A DNA stretch of 64,000 nt from Hetaerina americana (GCA_022747635.1 JAKTNV010000017.1:682001-746000), one strand, 5' to 3'. Shown: positions 34,590-47,999, counted from the stretch's first letter. The notes: a model not told the origin generated them from the sequence alone. Translations and numbers: made by a program.

Positions 34590-35260
34590 CGATGTCTCTT
34601 CAATTGGAACTTGGCTGCCGCCGCAATAAGACTGGGCATCCTTACGGTTCGGCCGTTACGGTCTCGTTTCGTTACTTTTCGGGAGGACGTAAAACGTCGG
34701 GTACGCGTTCAATTATCTGCCAAGTAACTAAAATAGTTCGGCCTCCGCGTTCAAGCGATCCGTTTCGGGATCGAGAGATCTCTCTTGAGACAAATCCAAG
34801 GGAGGGAGGCAGATGTTCTTCTCCACCCAACCCCTCCTCCCTCCAAAGAATCGCCACGGCATTCCCCGGGAACAGGTGCCCTCCCTTTAACCATCGTCCC
34901 TTTTAGCCAGACCCGCGTAATTCTTCGTGGAATCCACGGGGAGGCATCCGACCGCCGCCGGAAGGACAGACGCGGGGCATCGCCCGGCCAAATACTCACT
35001 CCTCCTTCCCTATATCCCCGCCACTCAGCTTTTTCACGGAAGGGCGGTAGGGTGAGCGATGGTTGGCGGGCGGCCGCACGAGGTCGACTTGACTGGCGGG
35101 GACCCAAGTGCAAGGAATCTCCCCGAAGGATGGGGGGATGGAAATAAAATATAAAGTCTATCGAGTTCATTATCTTCCCTCTCGTGGACGTCCGGTGAAT
35201 TTCCGGATATCTTGTCACGCTGCAGCACCACGTTCAGTAAATTTCGGGCGTCTATAAAAA
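34590..35260. promoter_or_regulatory. strong CpG-rich island
   Basis: The most CpG-dense part of the window, with overlapping open frames on both strands (for example 34571-34906 and 34785-35147 plus, 34751-35218 minus). The peptides are proline- and arginine-rich on both strands, as expected from composition, and match no family. It could be a promoter or untranslated exon of a host gene lying outside the window. Confidence 0.4.
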
Positions 35261-35321
35261 AGAAAAAAAACGAAAATCTTACCAGCTGCTAAGCATTGGG
35301 AGGTATTACGACTCCTTTTGT

Positions 35322-35665
35322 AGTCGGGTCGCGGTAGTTCAGTGGCAGAGCGCTGAGATAATGAGCGGAGGGCCCGGGTTCGATTACGGGCGTCACTCGG
35401 AGTCGAACCCGGGACGTCCGGAATCTAATCGCTTGGGTGACCTCTGCGCCAGCCCTCAGACCATCCTAATCTTAACCCAAGCTGTATGATTTTTCGGGTA
35501 CCCGATCTTAATGAGAAACTATAAGGCCGCAGAGGGAAAGGAAATGGCCTCCCAACCCTGATGTTTGAATTTCACGTCGTTGGGTGTGTGGGCCGTCGGC
35601 TTAGTACCATGTGAGTTCTACATTCTGCTTTCAAACCAACCTTACTGTTGAAAACTGTGGAGGTA
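35322..35665 (+). mobile_element. SINE-A, longest copy with tRNA-like head
   Basis: The head has an A-box-like TAGTTCAGTGGCAGAGCGC (35336-35354) and B-box GGGTTCGATTAC (35382-35393), so it could carry an internal RNA polymerase III promoter. Directly after it, on the opposite strand, is a second tRNA-like half (minus: TCCCGGGTTCGACTCCGAG). The body follows with TGATTTTTCGGGTACCC, AGGGAAAGGAAATGGCC and TTTGAATTTCACG, and ends near AACCTTACTGTTG. It matches the copies at 5212, 26560 and 48783. Confidence 0.75.
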
Positions 35666-35967
35666 GCTGTAAACGGGTGTTGGAAATACCTTCGAGTCGC
35701 CCCCGTATATATTTTCCTTTTTTCCGTCAAAAATGCACCACTTTGCTTTGAAGTGCGGTCGAGATGACTAAAAAGTATTTCTGATGAATATAGTTCTATG
35801 AAAATAATGGGCTATAATCACTGCATTAATAGAGAGTGAGGTGCAATCATTGAATTAGGTTTATTAAGGCTTCACGACGTGTCTTTCTCGTTTTCATTGT
35901 TCTTGATTTCAGTTTTGAGAACCTGGAGCAGGATACGATAATAATAAATAAATTTCAAATCAATTGA

Positions 35968-36130
35968 ATTTGCCGGCACCAGTGACGGCGGGGTTCGATT
36001 CTCGCCTAGGTGGGTTTTTCTTCATCTAGGGCTTCGGTATTTGTAATTGTTTCAATTGTTATATCATTGTTAAAAGTCCGATGTAAAGGCCAAAGTGCTT
36101 TTCTCCGTATTAATATAAAACAAATAAATA
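35968..36130 (+). mobile_element. SINE-B copy
   Basis: TGCCGGCACCAGTGACGGCG, then GGGGTTCGATTCTCGCCTAG (B-box), then TTCTTCATCTAGGGCTTCGG and an AT-rich tail ending in AAATAAATA. It has the same blocks as the minus-strand copy at 7795-7978. The part between the A-box and B-box is shortened here. Confidence 0.65.
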
Positions 36131-38940
36131 GAAAGTAAGGAGGTATCCCAAGAACTTAAGAAACATGATAGTTGAGCATTGGAATGAAACGTGCAGCGGT
36201 CATAGCGCGCAGTGAGAACAAACTCTAATGCAAGAGATCCTTCGTATTAATTTTATTACTAAAGTAGTAATCCAAGAAGAAATGATAATGACGTCTTCAG
36301 TTTACCTAACGAGTGAGAGAACTCTGCAAACGGAAAACTAAGGATGCATCAGGTGGAGGTTTATAATTGGTAAACATTAGAAAAGAGAGGCACTTTTTAA
36401 TTGGTATAACTTAGTAACATTAGCCCCATTGTTTTGAGAGTTACAGGATTTGAACTGAGTACATGCCTTAAATTTGTCCTTGAGCTATGTTTTATAATCG
36501 CAGTGAATAAAACGTCCTTGTAACTTAGTGTAAACATTGGAAGCAAAGGCATTACAGCTGTCAAGTGTCCTTATCCAAGTACTTGGTTACTAAAGTGGTT
36601 GCGTTGGAGTTAGCAAATTATGTTAACTATGGATTTCATTTTCTTGTTGGCAAGATAGCCAAAAAGAAAGAGCTTTGCGTCATAGGAGTATTAATTCTTC
36701 AATGAATGAATATAAATAAAAAAATCGTACAACATTTTGGCTTGTTTTTAGTGTCTTCGTATCCATTTCCAACTTTGCGAAAGTACTGAACCTGTTCAGG
36801 TGGGAGAATAGAAAAACTTCACCTAGATGCTATTTGCATTATTTTAAATATCTTTTTATCGATTATATTGTCTATTCATTCACGAAGCTGGTAATAAATA
36901 CATAATATACCCGTGTAATAAATGGAATATTAGAATAAGCTCCACCCAGTGCTTCCGGGAGCACAACTTACTTGCAAGACAGGCCAACCCTTGGTGCAAT
37001 AGATGCCTCCCTGTAAGTTAGCACGTATCACCAAAAAAATTGGTGAAACTGATCATTAGATTTCAGTATAATTTCTCAATTGAAGGATTTTTTTGTGCCT
37101 ATGCGGTATTTGTTAATTAGACTTATCGGCACACGCATATACGGAGCTCAGCAGTTCATTATACTCTGTTTTATCATATCAAAGCGTAATTATTAAAATT
37201 TGAGCTGTGATTACGATATACTATATAGTATATTAAAATAAAAACCATTTGAGAGAAAGAAAATTTGCCAAAAGTGACATAGCGAAGAAAATCCGCGTAT
37301 AAACCAGGCCCAGGGCTAACTGAAAGGAAAATACTTCAAAAGGAGAAAAAATAACATATTTGCGAACAAATATGGGCTATATTGTGCCATCTTAATTGAA
37401 AATAAGGCACTATCTGGGTGAGTGCATAATTTGGTAATTTTGAATGCACAATCATTTCTTAATTTCATTTAACTCTAATCCTCACTCTGCGCTCGCTCGC
37501 TTTCCACAATTTTTTTGCGTTATTTTAAAGATATGATATATTACAGAACACTTACTTTGGGTTAAATGACTTTTGACCGAATCCATTGGGAATTATTTCC
37601 ATCCGAGTGATAAAAAACTTGAGTTGATACATTTTGGCCATCATTGTGGGTGCTGAGTAACTTTCAAAACAATACTATATGTAGCGTGGAAATCGTGGTG
37701 TAAAAAGATGAATACAATAAATCTGGGTACCCAAGGATTTCTCCGTAATTGTTGGAGAGGAAACATTTTATCGTTGAAAAAATAATTAAACAACTTAATG
37801 GTTATGCAGTATGTTGCAAGATTGTTGTAAACAACTCAAAAACACTCTTCCGACAATGGAATGATTGTATGCTCATGGAATTCCGTGCCGTGAATAGAAA
37901 TATTTCGGAAAAACAGTCACCCATGGAACTGCTTGTACGTGCATGCGTGCTGCTGCACTTTAGGTCTGACTCTATCGGTGAAGGGCTTATTTTTTCCGCA
38001 AGGGCGATGCAAAAAGGATATGAATATAACCTTGTGACTAAGGTACATTAAGCTGCCACAATTACTATACCCATCATTGTCTACATCCGAGTACTTTACT
38101 AGATCTGGTATACTGCTGCGATGACCTTAAACGTTGGTACAGCTGCGGCGAATAACACCGAAACCATCGGTTATCCCGAGAACTATAACTTTTGAGTACA
38201 TTCGAAATTGTACAAAGTGGTATTTTATGCAGTCAAACAGGAGACAAGATCTAAATAGTACAGAAATAAAAATTACTTGGAGTGAACATTTTCCACAGTG
38301 ATATTAAACCACAGTATACCACACGAAGGTCGGTTCGATAAATCAAGGTAGAGGTTACGTGATTTAAACGCTTGGATACTATCAAGAAAATTCCAATGAT
38401 TGACCTTAATTGGGAGTAACGCGTGACATAACCCAAGCCTGCACTCAAGACTCTACCGTAGCCAGTAGTCTATTGAATTATATTCCGATCAATAAAGTCT
38501 GATTACTTCATTTTCATTTTTATCGAAATCCTTGCAAGCGAAATCAGTAATTGTTTATCGATTATAAATGAAAAATGTAAAATACAATCACGGCTATTGA
38601 TTGAAGATGTTCACTCAGTAAAGATAAGCGATTGATAAAATTTTCTTCGCTGAGCGTTGCTACAATACTAGAAAAGTCATTGATTAACTTCGTTATAAAG
38701 CGACGAGAAAGAGGTCAAATCAAGTCGATGTATAGAGAGGATCATCTGATTAAAGGCAGGAAAATCCAATTTCGATAAACTCATTTCAATATTTACTTGG
38801 AGGAGGAGGCCAATCCACCTCTCTCTCTTTGCGTTCGATCGTGAAATAATAGTATTGTGTCATATGCAGCCTTCGGTGAAATACGGAATAATTTTTTTTA
38901 AATAGAATTTTGCGAGACGGGACGCGGAGGTACGGAGTAA
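36131..38940. other. AT-rich non-coding
   Basis: Nothing recognised. The 100-codon frame at 37749-38051 gives no domain. Confidence 0.4.
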
Positions 38941-39013
38941 TATTTCCATTATTTCATTTTTTACGTATGCAACGCATCGCATTATTTCCATTATTGCATT
39001 TTTTACGTGTGCG
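38941..39013. repeat. short imperfect tandem duplication
   Basis: ATTTCCATTATTTCATTTTT and ATTTCCATTATTGCATTTTT, each followed by ACGTRTGC, lie side by side with a short insert. Confidence 0.8.
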
Positions 39014-39204
39014 TAGCTAAAAAATGCCTAACCTTTCTCATTGACTGAGATTATCTGAAGTATTTTACATTTAAACACGCCTTCTGTGCTGAAAGGTCAC
39101 TCGGTAAATGTGAGGCCCAGAGTGAAACCTAAGAAAATAGTTCTGAGAATACAACATGCACAATATTGCCGAGCGCACTAAAATTTCTATTACACTGGTT
39201 TTGT

Positions 39205-39340
39205 AGTGCGCTTAACAATGATTGCAATCCCTTCAGAGACTAGCCTTTTAAACCTTGACTAAACCCTAACTAATTTGATGAGTTCCTCTCCTAAGCTCAT
39301 ATCGCCCTCATATCATTCGGCATAGATACGTTGGATACTT
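39205..39340 (-). pseudogene. short LINE-A fragment
   Basis: The plus strand keeps AATGATTGCAATCCCTT and CTAACTAATTTGATGAGTTC at the spacing of AATGCTTGCAGCCCCTT and CTAACTGATTTTACGAATC in the copy at 28453-29415. This segment is antisense to the FADD region. Confidence 0.5.
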
Positions 39341-41689
39341 TTGTTAAAGATATCTTTAATGTAACCGTTCTATGTAATCGTCACATTGGAAAATTTGTAT
39401 TGATAATGGATATGTGGAAGGGCACAGTCGATATTTAATATACATTATCATCTATACTGCATCCCAATGCATCGGTAACTGCGTGGGTTTGCATTTCAAT
39501 GGGATAGCCTAGATGTATCGCACATCACATGATAGTATATACCTATTCTCCCATATTGGTTTGGTGTCTGCTTGCAAAGGAATATTTATGTCAAATAAAT
39601 AGGGGCAGTGAATTCTTGAAACCTGGCTCGTTGGGAAGTCTAAATGAGTAAAGGCACAGTGGATAGACTATGTAGTTTGGACGGCGGAAAATTCCCATGT
39701 TACCCGAGACAGCGCATCAACTCATTACACCTCCTGAAAGACACACTCAGATCATACATGCGTTTCAACCAAACTGCAAAAAAAGCATTTCTAAATAACA
39801 TTGACTCGAAGAGTGCAAGTAAACTTGATGTCTGCGAGATAGGCTGACATTCCTTATGCTCCTTTTCCCGCGTTTCTATTGTCTCTCGATTTTGAACGAC
39901 CTTTTTAACCACCTAACTAATCGACCTATTTATGCCTGTCTTGGTGAAAAATATTCACTAGTTGTGCGTATCAATTATCATAAGTAACTTAGTTAGATAA
40001 TCGTAAATGAATTGTAAAACTGTATCCAAGTCGCCAAAAATTCTTATTTATAGTATAAATCTTTTCGTGGAGTATTTGAATTATGGTTTTCTTGGAGTTT
40101 TCTTATTAAACGCCTCATGATAAATTAAATGTTGATCTTTAACCTTTATAGCACTGCTATAAGTTGTTCTTTAATTATCTATTTGGTAATCACTCTTTTT
40201 CCGTTGCCTCGAGTACGCCGTCTGAAGGAGCTCATACCTCTTACAATGAGCAAACTAGGGGTCGATTTAAGAGACGCCTGTAGTTTCAGTAGTAATCAAT
40301 TATTTGCCAAATAACGCTTAAAAGTGACCCGATATCCTATGCCCTCCTCGGAAATCGTTTTTGGATGAATAATGTATCATAAAGTCTAAGGGTCGAAGTT
40401 AAGTGCTCAAGTAAGGATTCAACTCAGGTTTTAAGACGTAACGACGGGTAGTCACGCAAGGTCATACTCGTGCTAAGAACAGCGGCGGAGACATTTATCT
40501 GCCGGAAACTACAAGTATTTTCGTCAGAGGGAAACAAGCGCGTACCTACTCTCGATTACAAGTTCAGCATCTCCTTCTTCATGCTTAAGAATTACAACAT
40601 TGAATATAAGGTACTAAAGCGGCTCCTTATTGAGACTATTTAAAATAAATTTAACTAACTCCTCATGGGTGACATGATGATCACGACATCTTCTTTTTAA
40701 TATTTCAGCAATATAGATGATTCTCGTGATGATTGCTATCTATAAAACTGGGGCATAATGTTTTTGATTATACGACTTGTAACAGTTACCATTGTTCGAA
40801 AATTGCTGAATACGCAGCACTTACCGAAAACCAGCCGTTATGAAAATCTGCTTGTACTTATCTTCCCAACTTACCAAATGATTTTTTTCGGGTAATACTC
40901 ATATGTTGCAGTTTCGTTTCAGATGACTGCCCTGTCGGAATGGTTTTTGTGCAGAAGAAGATTTCGAAGTTAGGACATTTTTGGGAAAAAAACGAAACGA
41001 AGCCGTAGGCTTCTACTAATATTTGGTGCTTGTATGTTTTCATGCATTGAATAGTGCTCAAGAAAATATTAGCCTTTACTTCCCACAAAACATTTCACAT
41101 AAAAAATCCTAATTCAGAATCTTAAACTTTTTCTTTCTGCTCATGATATTCAGTATTTCTTTTTTTCCTTTTATTTGACATTATTTCTATCAACACGACC
41201 TTCATTATTACATTGGCTCGCAATATATTTCTAACCAAATATTATTATCCTATCTTTGAGGTTGGTGCAAAACGTTTCACTCTTCGCTAGGCATATCTGC
41301 GAATTTTTATCATTCTTCTTTTTCCAAATCAGTGACTATATCCTCACAAACCCCACCCAGAATGTCGCCAATGTGCGCTAATCTACTTTTCATGAAGAAA
41401 ACGTTTCGAAATTTTAAAACGTCACGGTCCATATCACCGTGCGTAACTGCCTGTTTTGCTCCTTTACTTATGCTGAATCCTCGACCACTTTTGCTTCCTC
41501 TTTACAAATGCGTCTCTGAGCAGTGCAAATTTTATTCGCTATTGGCTCGGTTTTATGCCCATTTTTATCCAAAATACTTATCGCATGTCAATTTAACACC
41601 CTCTAAATTATGCCCTCCTCCAATTTTGCTGTCTCTCTTACATTTACATTTTTTTTGAGAATTTCTTCACTTGTGATTTTGATTTTTCT
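39341..41689. other. AT-rich non-coding
   Basis: Nothing recognised. The 108-codon frame at 41332-41658 is adjacent to a LINE fragment on the other strand and is not a recognised protein. Confidence 0.4.
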
Positions 41690-41900
41690 AATCATTAATC
41701 ATATATCATTTTTCTCGAATCCCAACATTGCCTTCAGTAATGGCTGAAATCCCTCGGCTGATTTAATTACAGAGGCTTGATTGTCAGTTCCCCCAATACC
41801 TTCATTTCTGACCTCAAACTTTCCTTTTTGTCTTAATATTTCTTTAGAATACAAGTAAAATGGAAGGCCAATGAGGGGAAAAACACTGTCTTACACTTTT
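41690..41900 (-). pseudogene. short LINE-A-like fragment
   Basis: The minus-strand translation includes LYSKEILRQKGKFEV and then GTDNQASVIKSAEGFQPLL. This corresponds to LYAEEMIKEAWEELEA and ADDQALVCQSAKGLQALL. The catalytic FADD is degraded (GTDN). Confidence 0.55.
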
Positions 41901-42839
41901 AAATCAAGTATGTTCATATGTTCCAGGGGATAAAATGTAGCTATAAATGTGACCCCTAGTCGTGCAGTCTACTCCTTTATTATTTGATGTTATTTCCTTC
42001 GTTCAGATGAAACCCTAAAAGAATATATTTAAAAGTGATCCACTAGATTAAATTAATCAGATATTACTTGTTTTTAAAAATAAGAATGGTATTTACTGAT
42101 ATTGTAAAAAATCCAGGCTCGTTATTTACTGATAATATTAATGTTACTCGCATGTTTGATTTAATTGTTTTATCACTTTTCATATTTCATGTTTTCTCTG
42201 TTTAGTTCGCATATTATAAAATATAAAAGTGAAATTAGTATCTTCGTGATAAGTTTTCATCATACAGGTATACCTCATTCCATTGCGATTCTCCACCCTC
42301 ATTTAAGCAGAGTGAGAGTTAAGAGTCGCATTTCTCTTCGCACAATGCATTCAATAATAAACCTGTTAAACGCATGTTTATCTCCCAACAATGTAATAGA
42401 GTACGAATAGAATAATTGGTCGAAAGTGTCATTTTACTGATAGTATTATTATACATAATTGGGCTTTTATTTTTGGATGATAATTTTCTTATATTGACCT
42501 AGTACAGTATGTCGTGCGCTGTAGAAAATAAAAGTTTAAATTCGAATAAGGTTAATTGATTTATCTCTAGCCATCTGTAATGTCATGGCCAAGAGGCATT
42601 AGGACAAGCGTAGATACACAGCCCTATCGAAATATTTGCGTGACTTTCGTTCTCTGCCAGCTAGCTTCCGCAATTTCCATTTGCTTAGCGACACGTGAAA
42701 ATGCCTCGATCTCGTTCGGTAAGTGCAAACTATTATCAACGTCGTCACGTCTGCAAAAACGTAACGAATTGAGCGTACGACATTGGCTCTAAATATCAGG
42801 ACAATGCCTTTACGTTCCCGATATTCTTACAACGAGAAA
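41901..42839. other. AT-rich non-coding
   Basis: Nothing recognised. Confidence 0.4.
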
Positions 42840-43520
42840 GTCATTGAATTTGGAGGGGGGGAAGGGGAGAAGGATTCCATCCTTAAAATGTTATAGGCGC
42901 GAATTAATATTTCATTGTTTTCTCCCAAGGCTCGGGAGTCCGGAACGACCTTTATCCTTCCGCTCATGCAAATGTGGAAGGGCCGTGGGCGAAGATCACT
43001 CAGCCGAGATTGCATTGCTTTTAGCAACGTCGCCCTAAATCCGCTTCCCTGTGCAACTCAAGGATTTAACGAAAGGGAGTTTGGAACCGCGCCCTTGAAA
43101 ATATCCATCCGACTGTCAAGTAAGGACAGGGCTGGCTTCTTCTTCCCCCTCCCCCCCACCGCCTTTCCCTTCCTCCCTCTCAAACTCGACTCCGTGAGAT
43201 CCTCCCGGGAAAGAAATAAAAGAGATTGCATCGATTTGGACGCCGACAAAAGGGGTTTCTCTCCTCCTCCACCTCTCCTCTCTCCGCCCATCTTAAGAGC
43301 TTGAGGGAGAGTTAATGGGGAAACGCGAAAGTTGTAGTGGAATCCTTTATCTCAGGATGATAGATTAAGTGGGAACGTCCCTTTCTTGCTTCTTCTCTCG
43401 CGCGCTTCCCGCCACTTCTTCCTTCTGAGACGAAATTATTTTTCGTTCCTCCCTTTTTTTTTGCTCGCGGCATCTTCTTCCTCTATTCCCTTCACTCTTC
43501 CACCCTCCACTATCTGGTAT
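42840..43520. promoter_or_regulatory. CpG- and pyrimidine-rich island
   Basis: CpG-containing GC-rich sequence with C-runs (43145-43180) and a CT-rich tract (43380-43520). Frames on both strands are low in complexity. No host exon could be supported. Confidence 0.3.
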
Positions 43521-44756
43521 CCCCTACTAGCACCGGTTCGTGAGAAATTCGGAATCTATTAATAATCCACCATTCTCCTTCGATTCGCCGAGTCGCTAGC
43601 TTCGGCTCCTGCTTCTTCTCACTCCTGTCTTTTGTCGATTTTTTCCAGTATTCTTGTGTAGCTCTTGTGTTAGACATAACTCAAAGAGAAGTTTCCCGAA
43701 TAGAAAGTAAGTTATAGAAGTGACAAAAACTTTCAGCTTACAGTTATTTGCCTGAGTAATTGAGCGTATAGATTTCATTTCAAGTGAGTATATTTGCAGA
43801 CAACGGATGTTGCTACACTTTAGTCTTGAAAGTTTTTGAGTGGCGCTACCCAAACTTAAGATGCAGACATTGGTGTAGATGACGAAAATTTTAAGTATGG
43901 GTGATAAGAGAGCCATTAAGTCGTCGAAGTTAAATCACGTTGGAATGTTACATAGCGTTGGTAAACTGGAGGATATTAGCTACATTCACGAAGCACACTT
44001 GTATATTTTCCCATACACAGTTCAGAACCACAAGTTAGTAAGAAGGAACCCTGACTCGGCTTTTCGATTAGCGTTTAAATATCTCCATCAAGTCGTAAAC
44101 TCATTATTACTCCATCAAGTCATTAAATTAATATTAGTCCATCTATAATCTTAATTCCCGCTTTCTTGTCAGAACCTGTTCTTTTTTCTTCCGTGATCTC
44201 ACTAGGTTTTCTTTTCTTGATTATGTCTATTTAGCGAAATTAGGGGTGTTGTGTAGATTTAAATGTATCATATTTATTAGTTAAGGATTACATGTTAATT
44301 ATTAGAGCTATATGTTGCAGTTATCAGTTTTTTATATGATTTATTACTATCCCTCTTGAAATACTCTGATTTTCTATGAAATTGCTACTCAAACTTCTTG
44401 AACTTCTCGTCTAGACTCTAGACATGTTCCACCGTCCTCATTTGCTACATTGAAGATGATGTTAAGGAATAAATTAACGATAAATGTTCCTCCTCTAATT
44501 TTTAAGATTAAATTTCTGCACTCATTTCATGTGTCGCAGGTACTTCCCTTCAAACTTTGAATAACTCACCCATTTTCATCATTTAGCAATACGAAGATTG
44601 ATTACAGCAGCTTTCTATGCCGTACATTTCTGAGCTAGCTTTTCCCTTCCTAATCAGATCATTGACAAATCTTACTCTACTTCAAACATCACATTATTCA
44701 TTAGCTTACATCATGATTGATATCACTTTGAACTTTTTCCGGCCAATTTTTCTTTG
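43521..44756. other. AT-rich non-coding
   Basis: Nothing recognised. Confidence 0.4.
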
Positions 44757-45010
44757 TGATAGGTGCGAGATGAGAATAAAATCAAAGGTGCTGAGGTTTT
44801 TGAGAAAGAGGCAAAGCTGAGATAAACGTTAAAGTAGGAGAGCAAAAACTAGAGCAGGTGGAACATTTTACCTACTCGTATCTAAGCAGCGTTTTGGACA
44901 GCGATGTTCAAAGTTGTGGAAGCATAATAAGAAAACTTGCATTAGGCAAAGGAGCTTTCGACAGAAGAAGGAAATTGAAGACGTTGAGCAAGGATTTTAA
45001 GACACGTTAA
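44757..45010 (+). pseudogene. LINE-A reverse transcriptase fragment
   Basis: Translated pieces DRCEMRIKSKVLRFLRKRQ, EQKLEQVEHFTYSYLSSVL, LALGKGAFDRRRKL and LSKDFKTR correspond in order to DRYGMRININKTKVMRFSRKK, QKLEQVEQFTYLGSVL, IALGKEAFTRRREL and LSKDVKKR of the copy at 28453-29415. Frame changes and stops mark it as dead. Confidence 0.7.
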
Positions 45011-46937
45011 AAATTATTATAAACGGATATTATTGGCCTTAAATTATAAAAAATTTGAATTAAAATTGTATTTTGCCCATCAATGCTCCAATCGAACTTC
45101 ATTTTTAACAACTCTTGCGAGTGATGTCAATGATTTGGTAGATCATTGGGATTTCCCCTGATTTATGGTTTTCCCGAGATTTGAACAAGCATTCAAAAAA
45201 GAGCGGAGAACTCAAATCCAAGAAACTAATTATATCGTTCCTTCATAAAACAAATTTGTGTCCAAGTTAGTAAAGTGCCAAATACCCATTTGCACTGCAT
45301 GCATTTGATGGATGAATGGGTTTGTGATATGCGAACCTTTATTTTTCGAGTATTAGCGAAAACGAATGATAAAATATTTTTAGTAGCGGCATTGAAAACT
45401 AATGGTACCATGAATAGGCCAATGCAAAGTAAAAATGGCAAGGGCTATGTTGTATCTCAAAGCATTAGTGGGTGCTCGCTCTTTACCCAACCCATTCCCC
45501 GAGTGATTACCCTACGCGATCGCCTTTGAGAGGTTTACGACGACCGGCCGACGTTGAGAGTACTCAATGGCAAGCTTTGCCATTTCAGCCGATTAGAGAG
45601 ACCGGGAAAAATTATAGAAAGCGGATGACTGCATAATAAGTCGTGCTACTCAATTATTTCGTATCAGGTTAATGAGATTTAGCTGTCGCTGAGGGGATTG
45701 TGACCTTCGTAGAATCACGAGTGGACTCGAAACGCGTTGGGCTCTGGAATCGCTGAGAACGGTTGCATTGTGGGAAGAGACGGTCCATAATATATCCTCT
45801 TAACTGGTTTCAAGCTCTCCGGATGAGACAGCCAACGACCCACACACCCGAAGTGGTGTCCGTACCTCTCTTGCATTCTCTTCCATCTGGGTTGGTTCTT
45901 TCCCTCCCACTCACCCTACGCCCATTCTCTCTCTCTCTCCATTGTCCCTAAATTCTCCTACCTCCTTCATCAGCCTCCTTTACTTCGAAAATGAAATAAA
46001 CCTTGAACTAAACTCCATCTACCTTGCGTCAGAGGGTCAGTGCCGAGGGTCGGTGCACCCGCGCGTTGTGGAACTTGATTGACGACACCATCAGCCCTTC
46101 ATTTGGAATCATTTGACATTTATTGGTGGTTAATTTGAGTGCTTTGCATGATTGACTTAATAAATAATAATAAACAGTACACTATAAAATGTCTGATCAA
46201 ACCTTTTCTCAGTACGGCGTTATAATCTTCTGTTACCGTTAGTGGGTAATCATTTAATGTTTGCATCCGTGATTACCTGTACTTCTATATGCCCCGGTAT
46301 AATCTCCTAATATCTTCTCTCGTTCTCCGTGCATTATTTTAAATTTGTTTCTCCTATTAAAGCACGAGAATTTTCTGAATATATAGTGGTTTTGCGAGGC
46401 ATATTGTATCATGAACTATTTTGGCATAGGATTCATTCTGAAACGAAATTTTGTTCACGAAGAGTTCTAGAGCATGAGCGTTTTTTTGTTGGTTGGAAGG
46501 AATTAAATGTATCATCTTACTTAAATGAATTTCTGTATTTTTATAAGGAGCGGACGGATATGAACACAAAATTGCCTCTCTTAGAACCGACGGACGATTG
46601 TAGCACATAACTGCCTCGTCATCATGCAAAGACGCTTTTTATCTCCATCATCACGGAAAGAATCTGTGTCGAACGTGAATTTCAGAGCAGAGAGGAAGTC
46701 CTTGTTCAGGTTAATTACTCGTATTAAGTGCTACAGACGATAGAAGATAATCGTTTGCTTCCCTTCTAGTTTCTTTTATGGTGGGTATCATTGTAAATCT
46801 CAGCTTACATTAATCTATCAAAAAAATGAAACCTGCATTCAACCAGCAAACCATCCCTCAATGCCATGAACGTATTGAATCATCATTAATAAATGGAATG
46901 TATTTGCAGTTAAGTCAAGGAGTCGGGGTAGAGGGCG
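45011..46937. other. non-coding
   Basis: Nothing recognised. GC rises slightly at 45470-46080. A pair of antisense open frames at 46329-46629 has no recognisable domain. Confidence 0.4.
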
Positions 46938-47754
46938 CAGTTATTTCCAAATTATGAGTCAATAAACTTATGATCTTCAAAGAAGAGGCGAGTAACACTG
47001 ATGGCATGTCACGACTAATGATATGTAATAGTGTTATTACCGTGTGTTTTGGCAACTTGCAGAATCCACATCATGACATAAAATGACTTGTTGTGAGTGA
47101 CGACGTAAGTGATTTGTAACGGTACAAAAGGATTATAGAGGTATCATTAATCAATTTTAAGGCGTAAAATTATCCCAGTTAAAGGAGATTCGTTGCATTC
47201 GTAATGGGAATGAACCATGCTGCTTTCAAAAGCGCGTAAGGCAACTTAGTCGGGCTAATTTACTCATTAGTTCTTAGTTGAAGTCCGATCATACTTAATA
47301 ATAAAAATGAATCTGTCCTTGCAGCATGTAGATTTTTACATTTTACAGTTATTTCCAAATTATGAGTCAATAAACTTATGATCTTCAAAGAAGAGGCGAG
47401 TAACACTGATGGCATGTCACGACTAATGATATGTAATAGTGTTATTACCGTGTGTTTTGGCAACTTGCAGAATCCACATCATGACATAAAATGACTTGTT
47501 GTGAGTGACGACGTAAGTGATTTGTAACGGTACAAAAGGATTATAGAGGTATCATTAATCAATTTTAAGGCGTAAAATTATCCCAGTTAAAGGAGATTCG
47601 TTGCATTCGTAATGGGAATGAACCATGCTGCTTTCAAAAGCGCGTAAGGCAACTTAGTCGGGCTAATTTACTCATTAGTTCTTAGTTGAAGTCCGATCAT
47701 ACTTAATAATAAAAATGAATCTGTCCTTGCAGCATGTAGATTTTTACATTTTAC
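46938..47754. repeat. exact tandem duplication, 408-bp unit
   Basis: Copy 1 starts with CAGTTATTTCCAAATTATG at 46938 and copy 2 with the same words at 47346. By eye the two units are identical throughout, to the junction bases at 47754. The unit contains no recognised gene. It is either a very recent duplication or an assembly overlap. Confidence 0.9.
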
Positions 47755-47999
47755 CGACGGATTTCGAAAATTTGCATAACATTAACGATTTTTTCATTCG
47801 ATTTTTATATTCATTAACGATTTTAGATCTCGTGTCAATTTATATTTTAAAAAGCTTTTTAGGCACTGAACCAATTAACTACCTGTGTATACTAACCAAT
47901 AGACATAACTTCCTGATGGTACCTTAGTCTTGTTCGTCAGTGTTGTTCTAACGCGTACTTTGCACTACCTAATGTACTCATCTACAACCCTAGAGATGA

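Noticed and set aside
34751..35218. 155-codon minus-strand frame in the CpG island
   Set aside because: Overlapping frames are also open on the other strand and the peptide is compositionally biased. No domain visible.
35322..35400. A functional tRNA gene
   Set aside because: A- and B-box words are present but no proper acceptor stem can be drawn, and the sequence continues into a SINE body found elsewhere in the window.
45690..45745. Another hammerhead-like motif around ACTCGAAACGCGTTG
   Set aside because: GAAAC is present, but no CTGANGA block with a pairing stem could be placed upstream.
46938..47754. CRISPR-like or satellite array
   Set aside because: Only two long copies without spacers. 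This is a plain tandem duplication.
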